Below are positions 26,453 to 36,332 of a stretch of DNA of 64,000 nt, piece after piece. The DNA is from Bartonella sp. M0283 (GTDB lineage: Bacteria; Pseudomonadota; Alphaproteobacteria; Rhizobiales; Rhizobiaceae). The position numbers were made by a program, and so were the translations under genes. The DNA is taken from contig NZ_JACFSK010000001.1 in assembly GCF_016100455.1 (NCBI RefSeq), forward strand, positions 2,287,771-2,351,770, given 5' to 3'. How positions within the stretch are numbered: position 1 is the stretch's first letter; each line of letters begins with the position of its first letter. The notes under the pieces were generated by a model, which saw only the letters and a list, made by a program, of their open reading frames with translations, made no database searches and was not told the DNA's origin.

Positions 26453-27217
26453 TCACTAAGCTCCGGATGAGCAGGCACTCACCAAATCCCAATTGTTCAC
26501 TTGGCCGAATTTCATTTTGAGAAAAATTGAACTCGGACCAATCCCATTTACCATATCATAATATTAAAAAAATTAAACTTCCCCTAAAAATCTCGGGTTT
26601 TCTTATATCGAACGAAAGCCGGCGTTAAACGAAATTCGGGTCTTTTTTGTATTCATAAGTCCGGATGATATCAGCCCTTGAATGCGCGTTATTTTTTATG
26701 AATGCGCGTTATTTTTTTATTTCCAGCGATTGTTCTTCTGATTGGGCACCAAAAAGCTAACCGAAGTCGTTTCTCAATTCCTGTCTATGGCCTGTTGTAA
26801 TATTCAAAGACAGGAACTTTGAAGAACTGCAGGACAAACCGGCGATAGTGCATTCAAGCTTTGGCTGTTAGCATTGTTCATCACAACAATGATAACGCCC
26901 AATGTAATAGCGAGCGAAAGAACAGCCCGGATAATGCGCATCAACCACATATCTGTTCATACCTCTTCATTTCCGTCCTAAGTTCATTTGCCCATCCCTT
27001 TTGTTCTCCCCGACAGGTCATTATCAAAAAGGATGAAATCAAAATGATGACGGATAGCACCTATAATATAGTGATTAGGTGGATGGGTTCTAAGGGGTAA
27101 GCGGTAAATGCAGCATTAAATAAATTCAAAAAATTTATCAGAGAACCGGTTTTTTGAGCGAAATTCGCAAAAAATAGCGCAAAAACCCGCCAAAACCGAT
27201 AATGACTTCCCGAATTG
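26453..27217. other. Intergenic stretch, 765 bp, no gene recognised
   Basis: This A/T-rich gap lies between two minus-strand genes. I see no protein similarity in the short frames. Notable items are a 20-bp tandem duplication at 26679-26718 and long T-runs. The palindrome-like AACCGGTTTTTT at about 27144-27155 may be an upstream end signal for the methyltransferase region, but no clear hairpin supports it. Confidence 0.4.
26679..26718. repeat. Tandem duplication, 20-bp unit, two copies
   Basis: The unit tgaatgcgcgttatttttta at 26679-26698 is repeated at 26699-26718 with only the last base changed. It lies in non-coding DNA. A slippage origin is likely. Confidence 0.9.
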
Positions 27218-27886
27218 TTATTTGCCGGATTGGCATTTTGTTATTTGCCAGATTGTCACTTGCTTGTAGTCATTATCTTCGATTGCTTTGGAAACACGAA
27301 GCTTGAACGTTGCTTTTCTTTCCAGCAATTTTACCGGAAGATAAGCGCGTGCAGGATCACCGACAAGTATAACAGTTTTTGACTGGTCGAAATGTTGAAA
27401 CCAGTCAATGACAGTTTCACTCATTATTTTGTCATAAAAGACATCACCGGCAAGGATAACATCGAAAGCGTTTTGTAACGCCCCGCCTTTATTGACAAGA
27501 TTGTCATTCTCGATCGTCACGGACACATTGTTGAGGGGGGCATTAAGCCGAATAGCCTCGCATGCAAAAGCATCAATATCATTGGAAAGAACCGATAAAG
27601 CGCCCGCCTGTTTTGCAGCAATGCCAACCAGTCCCGAGCCGGAAGCAAAATCGAGCACTTTTTTGCCTCTCACTATTTCAGGGTTTTCCAGAATATAGAG
27701 CGCCAATGCCTCGCCACCTGCCCATGGAAAAGCCCAGAAGGGTGGAGGAAGATCTATTTTGCCCATCTCGGCTTCGGTCATGTGCCAGAGTTTGTGGACT
27801 TCATCGGCCTGATAAAGTTTTATCGACGGGATGTTGAGACAGGCAAGCGGAGAGGTGTTTTCGAGAATGAATGTTTTTTTATTCAT
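27218..27886 (-). CDS. Class I SAM-dependent methyltransferase (Nnt1/lysine-type family)
   Basis: The 222-residue protein has the Rossmann SAM-binding motif VLDFASGSGLVGIAAKQAGA near residue 76 and the downstream segment VILAGDVFYDK that follows motif III in protein-lysine methyltransferases of the METTL20/ETFB and Nnt1 group. A possible substrate is the electron-transfer flavoprotein beta subunit, which this family methylates in alphaproteobacteria and mitochondria; this is inference. ATG 27886 is chosen over a GTG one codon earlier. Confidence 0.72.
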   Translation of the reverse strand: MNKKTFILENTSPLACLNIPSIKLYQADEVHKLWHMTEAEMGKIDLPPPFWAFPWAGGEALALYILENPEIVRGKKVLDFASGSGLVGIAAKQAGALSVLSNDIDAFACEAIRLNAPLNNVSVTIENDNLVNKGGALQNAFDVILAGDVFYDKIMSETVIDWFQHFDQSKTVILVGDPARAYLPVKLLERKATFKLRVSKAIEDNDYKQVTIWQITKCQSGK

Positions 27887-27938
27887 CACGGTCGCGAATT
27901 AAATATTTTGCCGAAATTATCAACCCCTACCAAAATTT

Positions 27939-28364
27939 TCAGGGAGCCGGTGAAAGTCCACCCATCCGGCAGACTTCTTGCCATTCATCTTCGCGTACAG
28001 GCTGCACCGAAAGGCGCATAGACGTCACCAAAGACATATTGGCAAGTTTCGGATTGGCTTTGACGGCTTTCAAAGTAACAGGCTTGGGCATATCGCAAAC
28101 AGCGCGGATATCGACACATTCCCAACGCGGGTCATCGGTTGTCGAATCGTGATGGGCAGTTTTGCAAACTTCAACGATTCCAACGATTTCCAGTCCTTCA
28201 TTGGAGTGGTAAAAGAAACCCTTGTCACCAATTTTCATAGCCCGCATATTGTTGCGAGCCAGATAATTGCGCACACCGTCCCACTGTTCGCCTTCGGCAC
28301 CTTTGTTTTTTTGCATCTCCCACGACCATTTGAATGGCTCGGATTTGAATAACCAATAAGCCAT
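27939..28364 (-). CDS. EVE domain protein
   Basis: The 141-residue protein is a stand-alone EVE domain (a PUA-like fold that binds modified bases). The family signature MAYWLFKSEP at the N-terminus sets the start at 28364, and the segments WDGVRNYLARNNMR and GFFYHSN are typical. Its function in bacteria is unclear; related domains read modified cytosine or RNA bases. It sits 1 base after the YciI gene stop, in a run YciI - EVE with gpsA and tsaD upstream. Confidence 0.88.
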   Translation of the reverse strand: MAYWLFKSEPFKWSWEMQKNKGAEGEQWDGVRNYLARNNMRAMKIGDKGFFYHSNEGLEIVGIVEVCKTAHHDSTTDDPRWECVDIRAVCDMPKPVTLKAVKANPKLANMSLVTSMRLSVQPVREDEWQEVCRMGGLSPAP

Positions 28365-28365
28365 T

Positions 28366-28656
28366 TCAAGCTTCCTCGGGATTATTGACACCCCAGCGCC
28401 ACCGACGGATTTTCATATCACTGAAGAGTCCGGCTTTTGCATAAGGGTCGTTTTCGGCAAAACTTTTGGCTTCTTCGAGTGATTTTGCTTCCACAACGAT
28501 CAAAGTGCCATCGGGCTTTTCATTATCGTCAAGAAAGGGTCCCGCAAATTTAAGGGTTTTGCCAAGGCTTTTCAGATAGTCGAGATGTTTCGGGCGTATG
28601 TCGAGACGAACATGCAAATGGTCTTTTTTATCATTGCAGATAACGGCATAAAGCAT
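28366..28656 (-). CDS. YciI-like protein
   Basis: This 96-residue protein has the dimeric ferredoxin-like YciI fold. It starts with LYAVICNDKKDHLHVRLDIR and carries the conserved LKFAGPFLDDNEKPDGTLIV segment with the Asp, plus FAENDPYAKAGLF. Its enzymatic role is unknown. It lies 3 bases after the gpsA stop and 1 base before the EVE gene, a conserved cluster in Rhizobiales. Confidence 0.9.
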   Translation of the reverse strand: MLYAVICNDKKDHLHVRLDIRPKHLDYLKSLGKTLKFAGPFLDDNEKPDGTLIVVEAKSLEEAKSFAENDPYAKAGLFSDMKIRRWRWGVNNPEEA

Positions 28657-28659
28657 TGT

Positions 28660-29649
28660 CTAATCCTCCGATTTCAAAGGGCGGGTAATAAGCGCAGTGA
28701 CAGCTTCGTCAATGGTGATACGTCTGTCAAGCAAATCGGCAACGGCATCAATAACCGGTGCAACGATATTTTTTTTGTGGCAAAGGTCGGCAGCACCGGG
28801 GGCGGTGGCAACACCTTCCGCCAATTTCAAACCATCGGTCGATTTTTCTTGGCCCAGCGCAAAACCATAAGTGAAATTGCGCGATTTTGCCGATGAACAG
28901 GTGAGTATAAGATCTCCCAAAACGGAAAGGCCGGTCATGGTTTCTGCTTTCGCACCCATGGCCTTTCCAATGCGGCGCAATTCGGCAAAACCACGGGTTA
29001 CAAGAGCTGCTTGTGCACTGGCACCAAGGCCACGTCCAGCAGCCGCACCGGCAGCAATAGCAAGAACATTTTTTAACGAGCCGCCAATTTCTACGCCCAC
29101 AATATCATCGCTCGCGTAACAACGGAAAACCGGTCCCGAAAACAGATTGGCAATTTCTTTGGAGAGTTCGATGTTTTTTGCGGCAATTGTTACGGCTGTT
29201 GGCAGGCCACGGGCGACATCTTCGGCAAAGCTCGGCCCGGAAAGTGTTGCCATTTGATGATTTGGTAAAATATCCGAAACAATGTCGGACATGAAGCATC
29301 CGGTTTTCTGCTCTATGCCTTTGGCACAAAGAATAATCGGGGCTTTTTCAGGAATGAAGCGGGCAAAACTATTCAATGCAGAGGAAAAAACCTGAGCCGG
29401 AATAACTGCAAGAACAAAATCGGCACCGCCGAGTGCATAAGCTGCATCGGTTGTTGCTAAAAGCCCCGAGGGCAAAACGACATCCGGCAGATAATGCGGG
29501 TTGATATGATTTTTATTGATTTGTTCGACGGTTTCACGATTGCGCCCGTAAAGTGCGACATCATGCCCGAGATTATGAGAAAGAACGGCAAGTGCTGTCC
29601 CCCACGCACCGCTTCCCATGACAGCAATTTTTTTACCCGTTTTGTTCAA
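28660..29649 (-). CDS. gpsA: Glycerol-3-phosphate dehydrogenase [NAD(P)+]
   Basis: GpsA reduces dihydroxyacetone phosphate to sn-glycerol 3-phosphate, the backbone of phospholipids. The 329-residue product has the N-terminal NAD motif [14 protein letters not shown], the ILCAKGIE segment, the [12 protein letters not shown] signature and the catalytic lysine region [17 protein letters not shown]. The start codon overlaps the stop of tsaD by 4 bases. Confidence 0.96.
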   Translation of the reverse strand: MNKTGKKIAVMGSGAWGTALAVLSHNLGHDVALYGRNRETVEQINKNHINPHYLPDVVLPSGLLATTDAAYALGGADFVLAVIPAQVFSSALNSFARFIPEKAPIILCAKGIEQKTGCFMSDIVSDILPNHQMATLSGPSFAEDVARGLPTAVTIAAKNIELSKEIANLFSGPVFRCYASDDIVGVEIGGSLKNVLAIAAGAAAGRGLGASAQAALVTRGFAELRRIGKAMGAKAETMTGLSVLGDLILTCSSAKSRNFTYGFALGQEKSTDGLKLAEGVATAPGAADLCHKKNIVAPVIDAVADLLDRRITIDEAVTALITRPLKSED

Positions 29650-30722
29650 GCTTTGGCTCCCCGTCGTCCGGCACCGATCAATGGTGATGACTGTTCATCA
29701 AGTGGCCAGCGCGAACGCGGCGCAATATTGAAGGATGAACGGTCACCGTGAATAAAATGTTGAAGTCCGGCATAAGCAATCATGGCGGCATTATCGGTGC
29801 AAAGACCGATTGGCGGTGCGATAAATTTAAAGCCATGTGCGTCGCATAATTTCTGCAATGAATTGCGAATGGCTTTGTTGGAGGCAACACCACCCGCAAC
29901 AACAAGAGAAGCCTCTTTATCAGGATATTCGTTTTTGAAAACAGCAAGCGAACGTTCGACGCGGTCGCTCAATGTATCGGTCACCGCAAGTTCGAAAGAG
30001 GCTGCAATATCGGCAATATCCTTGTCGCTCAAAGGTGCCATTTCCATAGCGGCTTGCCGAACTGCGGTTTTAAGGCCGGAAAACGAGAAATCGAGCCGTT
30101 TTTCACCTTTCAACGGTCTTGGCAGTTCAATTCTCTGATTATCGCCTTGAGCGGCCAGTTTTTCGATAATCGGCCCGCCGGGATAGGGAAGGCCAAGAAG
30201 CTTTGCCGTTTTATCAAAAGCTTCGCCCAGAGCATCGTCAATTGTAGTGCCAAGGCGTTTGTAATCTCCCAATCCTTTGACCAGAATAACTTGTGTGTGA
30301 CCGCCTGAAACAAGAAGCAGAAGATAGGGATAGTCAAGATTATTGGTAAGTTTTGCTGTCAGCGCATGGCCTTCCAGATGATTGATAGCGATAAATGGCT
30401 TATTTGCGGCAAGCGCCAGTGCTTTTGCTGTCATCAACCCGACAATTAATCCGCCGATCAGTCCGGGGCCACCTGTTGCGGCAATGGCATCAATATCCTT
30501 GAGTCCCAGTTTTGCTTCTTCAAGGGCGCGTTTGACGAGCCCGTCCAGAATTTCGACATGGGCACGTGCAGCAATTTCAGGAACAACACCACCATAAGGA
30601 ACGTGGTCTTCAATCTGGCTCCAAACGATATTGCTGACAATATGGGCTTTATCACCCTCGTCACGTTCGACGATAGCGGCAGCCGTTTCATCACAACTCG
30701 TTTCAATTCCCAAAACACGCAT
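29646..30722 (-). CDS. tsaD: tRNA threonylcarbamoyladenosine modification protein TsaD
   Basis: TsaD transfers threonylcarbamoyl to A37 of ANN-decoding tRNAs. The start at 30722 gives [19 protein letters not shown], the usual N-terminus. The metal-binding HxxxH is in INHLEGHA (about residue 115) and the ASKH-fold motifs [10 protein letters not shown] and VVAGGVASN are present. Length is 358 residues, as expected. The N-terminal eight codons of a longer frame are excluded. It heads a run tsaD - gpsA - YciI - EVE. Confidence 0.96.
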   Translation of the reverse strand: MRVLGIETSCDETAAAIVERDEGDKAHIVSNIVWSQIEDHVPYGGVVPEIAARAHVEILDGLVKRALEEAKLGLKDIDAIAATGGPGLIGGLIVGLMTAKALALAANKPFIAINHLEGHALTAKLTNNLDYPYLLLLVSGGHTQVILVKGLGDYKRLGTTIDDALGEAFDKTAKLLGLPYPGGPIIEKLAAQGDNQRIELPRPLKGEKRLDFSFSGLKTAVRQAAMEMAPLSDKDIADIAASFELAVTDTLSDRVERSLAVFKNEYPDKEASLVVAGGVASNKAIRNSLQKLCDAHGFKFIAPPIGLCTDNAAMIAYAGLQHFIHGDRSSFNIAPRSRWPLDEQSSPLIGAGRRGAKA

Positions 30723-30971
30723 TTTGCGCCTCAAGTTCCTTTCCATAAGCCATTTAAGGCAAGACCCGATCTGTTGCCAATGGCCTTTACGCTCATTGTC
30801 GGCAAGGCCTTTTATTGTCAGTTTTATCTTTTTTCGCTATTATTGATAGAGCAACTTTAAAACCGGTTTTACCAAATAGCCAGTTCTATCAAATAGAATC
30901 TGTGAAGTCTTGAAGAAAAGCGATAAAGCTTGGGGTCAACCGTTTGTTTTAAAGAGAGGGAGTTTTCCTTT

Positions 30972-31658
30972 ATGGTTATTCTGGTGACGCGCCCTGAACC
31001 CGGAGCAACGCGAACCGCGAAGCATTTGCGTCATTTGAAGTTATCTCCGTATATTTTGTCTTTGTCGAAAACTGTTCAATTACCGGTTCTCCGGCAGGAT
31101 TTTTCCTGTGATGCGGTTGTTGCAACAAGTGAATCAGCATTTTTATATGGGAATTTAGACTTTATTGAAAAATTGCGTGGGAAGCCGCTCTATGTTGTTG
31201 GAAAACATACAGCAGAGGCAGCAAAAAAAGCCGGTTTTTCCGATATCGTCTTTGCCGCACGCAATGCGAAAACACTTGCACACAAAATCGAAAGAGCACC
31301 AGGCGATCGCATTCTTTATCTTGCCGGTCATGTGCGCCGACCCGATCTTGAAGAACAATTGCACCAGAAATACAAATATTTCGAGACGATTGAACTATAT
31401 GATACAATACCGATAAAGCTTGACGACGAACAAAAACTGAAGATTCCGCAAAAAATCGATATCGTTATGCTCTATTCAGCTATGGCTGCCGCTGGTCTTG
31501 CGCAAATTAGCAGCTATATTAAACACTCGACAGTATTTTTATGTCTTTCGACGCGCATAGCAAATGCTGTTCCAAAAACATTTTTGAATGCAATAGTTAT
31601 AGCACATGAACCGAATGAAGATGCGATGTTGGATGGGGTGAAGGCAATATTGGCTTAA
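30972..31658 (+). CDS. hemD: Uroporphyrinogen-III synthase
   Basis: HemD closes and inverts ring D to make uroporphyrinogen III. The ATG at 30972 follows AGAGAGGGAG and gives MVILVTRPEPGATRTAKHL with 228 residues. The two-domain fold shows weak but typical segments: VVATSESAF, LYVVGKHTAEAAKKAGF, ILYLAGHVRRPDLEEQL and MLYSAMAAAGL. It is divergent from tsaD and stands upstream of the Mic60-like and HemY genes, the standard order. Confidence 0.88.
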   Translation: MVILVTRPEPGATRTAKHLRHLKLSPYILSLSKTVQLPVLRQDFSCDAVVATSESAFLYGNLDFIEKLRGKPLYVVGKHTAEAAKKAGFSDIVFAARNAKTLAHKIERAPGDRILYLAGHVRRPDLEEQLHQKYKYFETIELYDTIPIKLDDEQKLKIPQKIDIVMLYSAMAAAGLAQISSYIKHSTVFLCLSTRIANAVPKTFLNAIVIAHEPNEDAMLDGVKAILA

Positions 31659-31749
31659 AACTGTTTTTACCCTTTTCGAATGATATAAACCATTCTTTCA
31701 TTTCACGCCGGTATTCTGGTCACGGATTAAACAAGGAAAGCGAGGAGCT

Positions 31750-33261
31750 ATGGCAGAGCCTCAAAAACCAAAGGCGAAATCTCAACATTCAGGGAAAGCC
31801 CGTAAGCCCCCATTGGTCGATCTTCATGCAGAAAAGACTCTTCACGCAGAAAAGACACTTGGCGCAGAAAAGACCGGTATTCCGGAAGCCGAACCTGTGG
31901 TTATTGGCACTAATCAGAAAAGTTCCGTGACAGAAGCGCGAGGGCAGAGTGACAAAACCTCCGGTGCTAAAATCTCGCCCGAGGTTAAGACCGAGACCAA
32001 AAAATCTGCCGGTGAAGACGCAGGATTAAAACCTGCCGACACGAAAACTGCAGAGGCAGCTGATAGAGAGAAAAGTGGCGATAGGGAAAAAAGTGGGGTA
32101 AAAATGGCAAGTGACCAGACCTCTCATAGGAATGAAAAAAATAAGAATGGTTCACCATTGTCCGCACAAGAAAGCGTGGGCGGAACAAAAGGAGGGAGCC
32201 GCCTCAGCCATTTTGCTTCCGGTGTTGCCGGAGGTGTCATTGCTCTTATCCTCGGAGCAGGCTTGCAATGGAGCGGTTTGTTGCCAGGTTTTTCAGAACA
32301 GGATCGTTCTACGCAAAGCAAACTTGCAAATCTTGAAAAGGCAATTGAGAGCCTCAAACAGAATGCGGTGGATGGCGCAACTGTAACAGCAGAGCTTTCT
32401 TCTGCCGATCGGCAAGCCCTTGATAACGTTGTGGCTCATGTCAGCGAGCTTGACAGTAAAACAAATTCTATGGGCGAGCAATTGTCCGGTGTAATTGATA
32501 ATGTTGAAACATTGAACAATGTTGTCAATTCTTCAGTCAGCGATAACGCCAATCCGCAGGCAGCCGAAATTCTGACAAACAAATTTACCGACATTCAAAA
32601 CCGGTTGCAAACTCTTCCCGCAATTTCCGAAAAATCGGGTCAGGCTCTCGATCTCGCTCAAGGGAACGCTCAAAATATAGATCAATTGAAGAAGCAGGTT
32701 GAAGAGATAGAAACTGCGCTCAAAACGCCCGTTCAAGGTAAGGACGTTGCGGCAATAACAGCGGCGAATGCGCTTAAAAATGCTATTGATCGCGGTGGTT
32801 CCTTTGCAAACGAACTTGATATGCTCAAAAACCTCGCGCCCGATTTGACTTCGCTTGATAATCTCAAGCAATATGCCGAAAAAGGTGTCCCCAATCAGGC
32901 CGAGCTTTCAGATGATTTCGCACATGTTGCCGATCAGATTTCGAAAACAGACAATCAACCGGCAGATGACGCAGGTTTTGGTGAAAAATTATGGGCTAGC
33001 GCAAAAGGTCTTGTCACTTCTCGCCCTGTCGGCAATGTCGAAGGAGAAAGTGCCGGCGCAATTGCTGCGAGAATGGAAGTAGCAATCAAGAAAGGTGACA
33101 ATGAACGTGCTTTGAGCGAATGGCAAAACCTGCCACAAAGTGCCAAGGATGTTTCATCCGATTTTATTGCGAAGTTGAAAATAAGGCGTGATGCCGATGC
33201 GGTTCTATCGGAGATATTGAATAGCCTGATGTCTTCGTCCACGCCACAAGACTTGAATTAG
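31750..33261 (+). CDS. Alphaproteobacterial Mic60/mitofilin-like inner-membrane protein
   Basis: The 503-residue protein has a long charged N-terminal tail, a single membrane segment (about residues 158-178, SGVAGGVIALILGAGLQWSG) and a periplasmic coiled-coil-rich region ending in a mitofilin-like C-terminal part. Alphaproteobacteria encode such Mic60 relatives between hemD and hemY, and they help shape internal membranes and contacts with the outer membrane. The N-terminal tail carries three HAEKTL-type repeats and two DREKSG repeats. Function here is inferred from position and architecture. Confidence 0.78.
   Translation: MAEPQKPKAKSQHSGKARKPPLVDLHAEKTLHAEKTLGAEKTGIPEAEPVVIGTNQKSSVTEARGQSDKTSGAKISPEVKTETKKSAGEDAGLKPADTKTAEAADREKSGDREKSGVKMASDQTSHRNEKNKNGSPLSAQESVGGTKGGSRLSHFASGVAGGVIALILGAGLQWSGLLPGFSEQDRSTQSKLANLEKAIESLKQNAVDGATVTAELSSADRQALDNVVAHVSELDSKTNSMGEQLSGVIDNVETLNNVVNSSVSDNANPQAAEILTNKFTDIQNRLQTLPAISEKSGQALDLAQGNAQNIDQLKKQVEEIETALKTPVQGKDVAAITAANALKNAIDRGGSFANELDMLKNLAPDLTSLDNLKQYAEKGVPNQAELSDDFAHVADQISKTDNQPADDAGFGEKLWASAKGLVTSRPVGNVEGESAGAIAARMEVAIKKGDNERALSEWQNLPQSAKDVSSDFIAKLKIRRDADAVLSEILNSLMSSSTPQDLN
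31825..31878 (+). repeat. In-frame 18-bp tandem repeat, three copies, in the Mic60-like gene
   Basis: Copies at 31825-31842, 31843-31860 and 31861-31878 encode HAEKTL, HAEKTL and GAEKTG. The shared core is gcagaaaagac. They lie in the cytoplasmic tail ahead of the membrane segment. Confidence 0.9.
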
Positions 33262-33277
33262 AGGGGTATGAAGAAAA

Positions 33278-34843
33278 ATGGTTCGCGTACTCTTTTACGT
33301 TCTTGTAATAGCAATTCTTGGAGCCGGTTTTGCCTGGCTTGCCAATAATCCCGGCGATCTCGTTATGGACTTCGGCTCAAGCAGGGTCACTGTTTCTGTT
33401 TTGACAGCAGTGATTGCTTTTGTTCTTCTTGTTGTCGTCGTTTTGCTTTTGCTCTTTGTCCTGAAATCGGTTTTTTCAGCGCCGCGCAAACTTTCCCGTC
33501 ACTTCGATGAACAACGACAGAAAAAAGGTCGTGACGCATTGTCAAGCGGACTTCTGGCAGTTCTCTCGGGCGATGTCGATACGGCCAAACGCATGAATAA
33601 ACGTGTTGCTCGTTATCTTGATAGCGAAAATGAACCTCTTGCCAAATTTCTCGAAGCAAAAACATTGCTTATTGAAAATGATGTTCCCAATGCACTTCGC
33701 GTTTATGAAGAGATGAGCAAATCTCCCAAAACGAAACTTGCGGGGCTCCATGGGCTTTATCGTGAAGCGATGAAATCGGGTGCTTATGAAGCCGCCGGTC
33801 AATATGCTGAAAAAGCAAGTTTGATAGCGCCATCTGTCACTTGGGCCAATCAGGCAATGCTTGACCGGTTATGCGCCGAAGGCTCATGGGACAAGGCGCT
33901 CGAGCTTTTTGATCGGGAAGTTAAATCTTTGCCACGCGCCGAACGGTCCAACAAGAAACTCACACATAAGCGGGTGGTTCTTTTGACAGGTCAGGCCAGA
34001 GATATGTTCGAATATTACCCTGATGACGCGCGTAAAACCGCGCTGAAAGCCCAAAAGCTCGAACCGTCATTTGTACCTGCGACATTTGTGGCAGCCGATA
34101 TTCTCTATCGTCAACACGAAACCGGCAAAGCTGACAGGCTCATTGAAAATTTATGGAAAAAGTCACCCCATGCTGATCTCGCAAACCTTTATTTGAATGG
34201 CGAAGAGCGTGCCGTCGACCGCTTGAAAAAAGCAAAAGTTCTTGCCCAAAAAAATCCGCAAAGCTTTGAATCATGCTTCATTGTTGCGCGCTCGGCTTTC
34301 GATGCGGGCGAACTTCAGCTTGCGCGTGATCAGGCAGAAAAAGCGGTGAAGATTGCACCTCGCGAGAGTGCCTATCTTTTGCTTGCCGATATAGAAGAAG
34401 CACAAAGCGGTGATCAGGGGCGGGTTCGTCAATGGTTGTCGCTGGCGGTGCGTGCCGATCGTGATCCGGTTTGGATGGCAGATGGCAAAACTTTTGACAA
34501 ATGGCAACCGGTCTCGCCGATCAGCGGCAAATTGGATGCTGTGCATTGGCAAGCCCCCTCACGCACTCCCGGATTGACTTTGAATCCCGATGAAGTCATT
34601 CCCGCTACGATCGAACAAATGCCGGTAAAAAGCAAAAAAACTGCCGGTACCGATCATGGCAACACAATGAAAACCGACAGCACGTCAACAATGATAAAAG
34701 ACAGAAAAGACAATAGTGAAGCAACACAAATCTTTCATACCAAACCGGTTGTTGTTGTTGATGCCGTTGACCCTTCAAAACCGGATATTCCTGTTGATGT
34801 CACAAGGATTAATGTTGATGATCCGGGCGTACGCAAAAAATAA
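33278..34843 (+). CDS. hemY: HemY-like TPR membrane protein
   Basis: The 521-residue protein has two N-terminal membrane segments (about 1-20 and 40-65) with the HemY_N-type linker GDLVMDFGSSRVTVS. A soluble TPR-like helical region follows (about 90-390, with repeated alanine-rich helices such as ALRVYEEMSKSPKTKLAGL), then a charged tail. HemY proteins sit beside hemD, but their role in haem synthesis is indirect or unproven; they are not protoporphyrinogen oxidase. It follows the Mic60-like gene by 16 bases. Confidence 0.85.
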   Translation: MVRVLFYVLVIAILGAGFAWLANNPGDLVMDFGSSRVTVSVLTAVIAFVLLVVVVLLLLFVLKSVFSAPRKLSRHFDEQRQKKGRDALSSGLLAVLSGDVDTAKRMNKRVARYLDSENEPLAKFLEAKTLLIENDVPNALRVYEEMSKSPKTKLAGLHGLYREAMKSGAYEAAGQYAEKASLIAPSVTWANQAMLDRLCAEGSWDKALELFDREVKSLPRAERSNKKLTHKRVVLLTGQARDMFEYYPDDARKTALKAQKLEPSFVPATFVAADILYRQHETGKADRLIENLWKKSPHADLANLYLNGEERAVDRLKKAKVLAQKNPQSFESCFIVARSAFDAGELQLARDQAEKAVKIAPRESAYLLLADIEEAQSGDQGRVRQWLSLAVRADRDPVWMADGKTFDKWQPVSPISGKLDAVHWQAPSRTPGLTLNPDEVIPATIEQMPVKSKKTAGTDHGNTMKTDSTSTMIKDRKDNSEATQIFHTKPVVVVDAVDPSKPDIPVDVTRINVDDPGVRKK

Positions 34844-35034
34844 TGTTTAAAAAACATTGGAAATTAGGCAATAGTTTGCAAATTTATTGCGAATAATTGG
34901 TCGTTAAAGGGTTTATCAGGACTATGGGGCAGGCTTTTTAAAGCCCAATGAAAAGACGGGTCAAACGCTTTTATGTGTTCAGGATAGTCTGTGATTTCGA
35001 ACGTCTAACTTAATCTGAATGGCGAGGACAGAGA

Positions 35035-35523
35035 TTGATATTACAGAAATTTGCAGACTTTTTACAATCACTCGGACAAACCGGTCCCGAGTTTGGAGAA
35101 GATGATCCTCGCGTGGCGGCGATCGCCTTGGCTTTTCACATTGTTGATGCTGATGGTCAGGAACAGGGTGTCGAGAAAAAAGTCCTCTATGACATTGTTT
35201 CCCACGAATTCGAACTTGCCGGGCCGGAGGTAAAAGCTCTGATTGAAGCTGGCAAAGCGGCCAACCGTGATAGTCTTGATATTTTCAAATTTACCTCGAC
35301 ATTAAAACGCCATCTTACAAAGGAAGAATGTATCAACTTTGTTGGAGTATTGTGGGAAATCGCTTATGCCGATGGTTATATTTACGAATTGGAAGATACG
35401 CTGATCTGGCGAATAGCCGAAATGATCGGTGTTGATCGTAAGAATCGTTTGGAATTGAAAAAAATGGCGGCACAGAGAAAACAGGTTTCGGAAATGCCGA
35501 AAAGCCCGCCAGAAACTAAATAG
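35035..35523 (+). CDS. TerB-family protein
   Basis: This 162-residue all-helical protein has the TerB fold, with acidic metal-binding-like motifs AFHIVDADGQEQGVEK and EIAYADGYIYELE in two similar halves. A TTG start is chosen because GAGGA (35024-35028) lies six bases upstream and no ATG lies near. TerB domains occur in tellurite-resistance operons and also alone in core genomes as here; no other ter gene is nearby, so a tellurite role is not implied. It is probably cotranscribed with the amidotransferase 14 bases downstream. Confidence 0.85.
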   Translation: MILQKFADFLQSLGQTGPEFGEDDPRVAAIALAFHIVDADGQEQGVEKKVLYDIVSHEFELAGPEVKALIEAGKAANRDSLDIFKFTSTLKRHLTKEECINFVGVLWEIAYADGYIYELEDTLIWRIAEMIGVDRKNRLELKKMAAQRKQVSEMPKSPPETK

Positions 35524-35537
35524 GTCGTTGAAATAAA

Positions 35538-36269
35538 ATGTCATTGGCGGACGAAAAATCTTCCACGGAAGAGAAAAAGCAAAAAATAGCGGTTGTCTTG
35601 CATCAGGCATCTTCAAGTACCGGACGCATCGGCCAAATCTTGCAAAAGAACGGGTTTGAACTCAGCATTTATCGGCCGGTATTGGGGGATTGTCTTCCGA
35701 AAACATTGAAAGATTATGCGGGTGCAATCATTTTCGGCGGCCCGATGAGCGCTAATGACAATGAACCCTTTATCAATCGCGAGATGGACTGGATATCGGT
35801 TGCGCTTAAAGAAAATAAACCGTTTCTCGGGATTTGTCTCGGGGCGCAATTGCTGGCCAGAAACCTTGGCGGGGTGGTCAAACCGCGTAGCGATGGTGAA
35901 GTCGAAATCGGCTGGTATCCGATTGAAGCGACCGGAACTGGCAAGCGTGTTATGGATTGGCCGAAAATGGTTTATCATTTCCATAGCGAAGGCATTTACG
36001 ATTTGCCGGAAACGGCAGAAGTTCTTGCCAAGGGCAAAACCTATCCTACACAAGCATTCCGTTATGGTGACAATGCGTGGGGTTTGCAATTCCATTCCGA
36101 ATTGACGCGTGCAATGATGCAGCGTTGGGTGGTGCACGGTGCCGAACGTTTAGAATTAAAGGGCGCCCAATGCGCAAAATCGCAACTCGAAGGACGCTTT
36201 GTCTATGATCCGGCGTTGCGCCGCTGGATTGAACAGGCACTTGTCAAAATGTTCGGCAAGCCGAAGTAA
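35538..36269 (+). CDS. Class I glutamine amidotransferase (GMP synthase-like domain)
   Basis: The 243-residue protein is a stand-alone GATase domain. The nucleophile is the Cys of GICLGAQLLARNLGG (about residue 101) and the His/Glu pair lies in LQFHSELT. The FGGPMSANDNEPFI segment upstream of the elbow is typical of stand-alone homologs. Partner and substrate are unknown; members hydrolyse gamma-glutamyl compounds or supply ammonia. Confidence 0.85.
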   Translation: MSLADEKSSTEEKKQKIAVVLHQASSSTGRIGQILQKNGFELSIYRPVLGDCLPKTLKDYAGAIIFGGPMSANDNEPFINREMDWISVALKENKPFLGICLGAQLLARNLGGVVKPRSDGEVEIGWYPIEATGTGKRVMDWPKMVYHFHSEGIYDLPETAEVLAKGKTYPTQAFRYGDNAWGLQFHSELTRAMMQRWVVHGAERLELKGAQCAKSQLEGRFVYDPALRRWIEQALVKMFGKPK

Positions 36270-36332
36270 ACCGTTCAATCCTGACCGATAATATCGAACG
36301 GGGTTTTAAAGGTCGTAGATTGTTGGAAGCCA

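Noticed and set aside
30849..30868. AAAACCGGTTTT palindromes as a shared regulatory site
   Set aside because: Similar words (AACCGGTTT) occur at many places, inside and outside genes, so they look compositional rather than a specific site. A count against a shuffled background would be needed.
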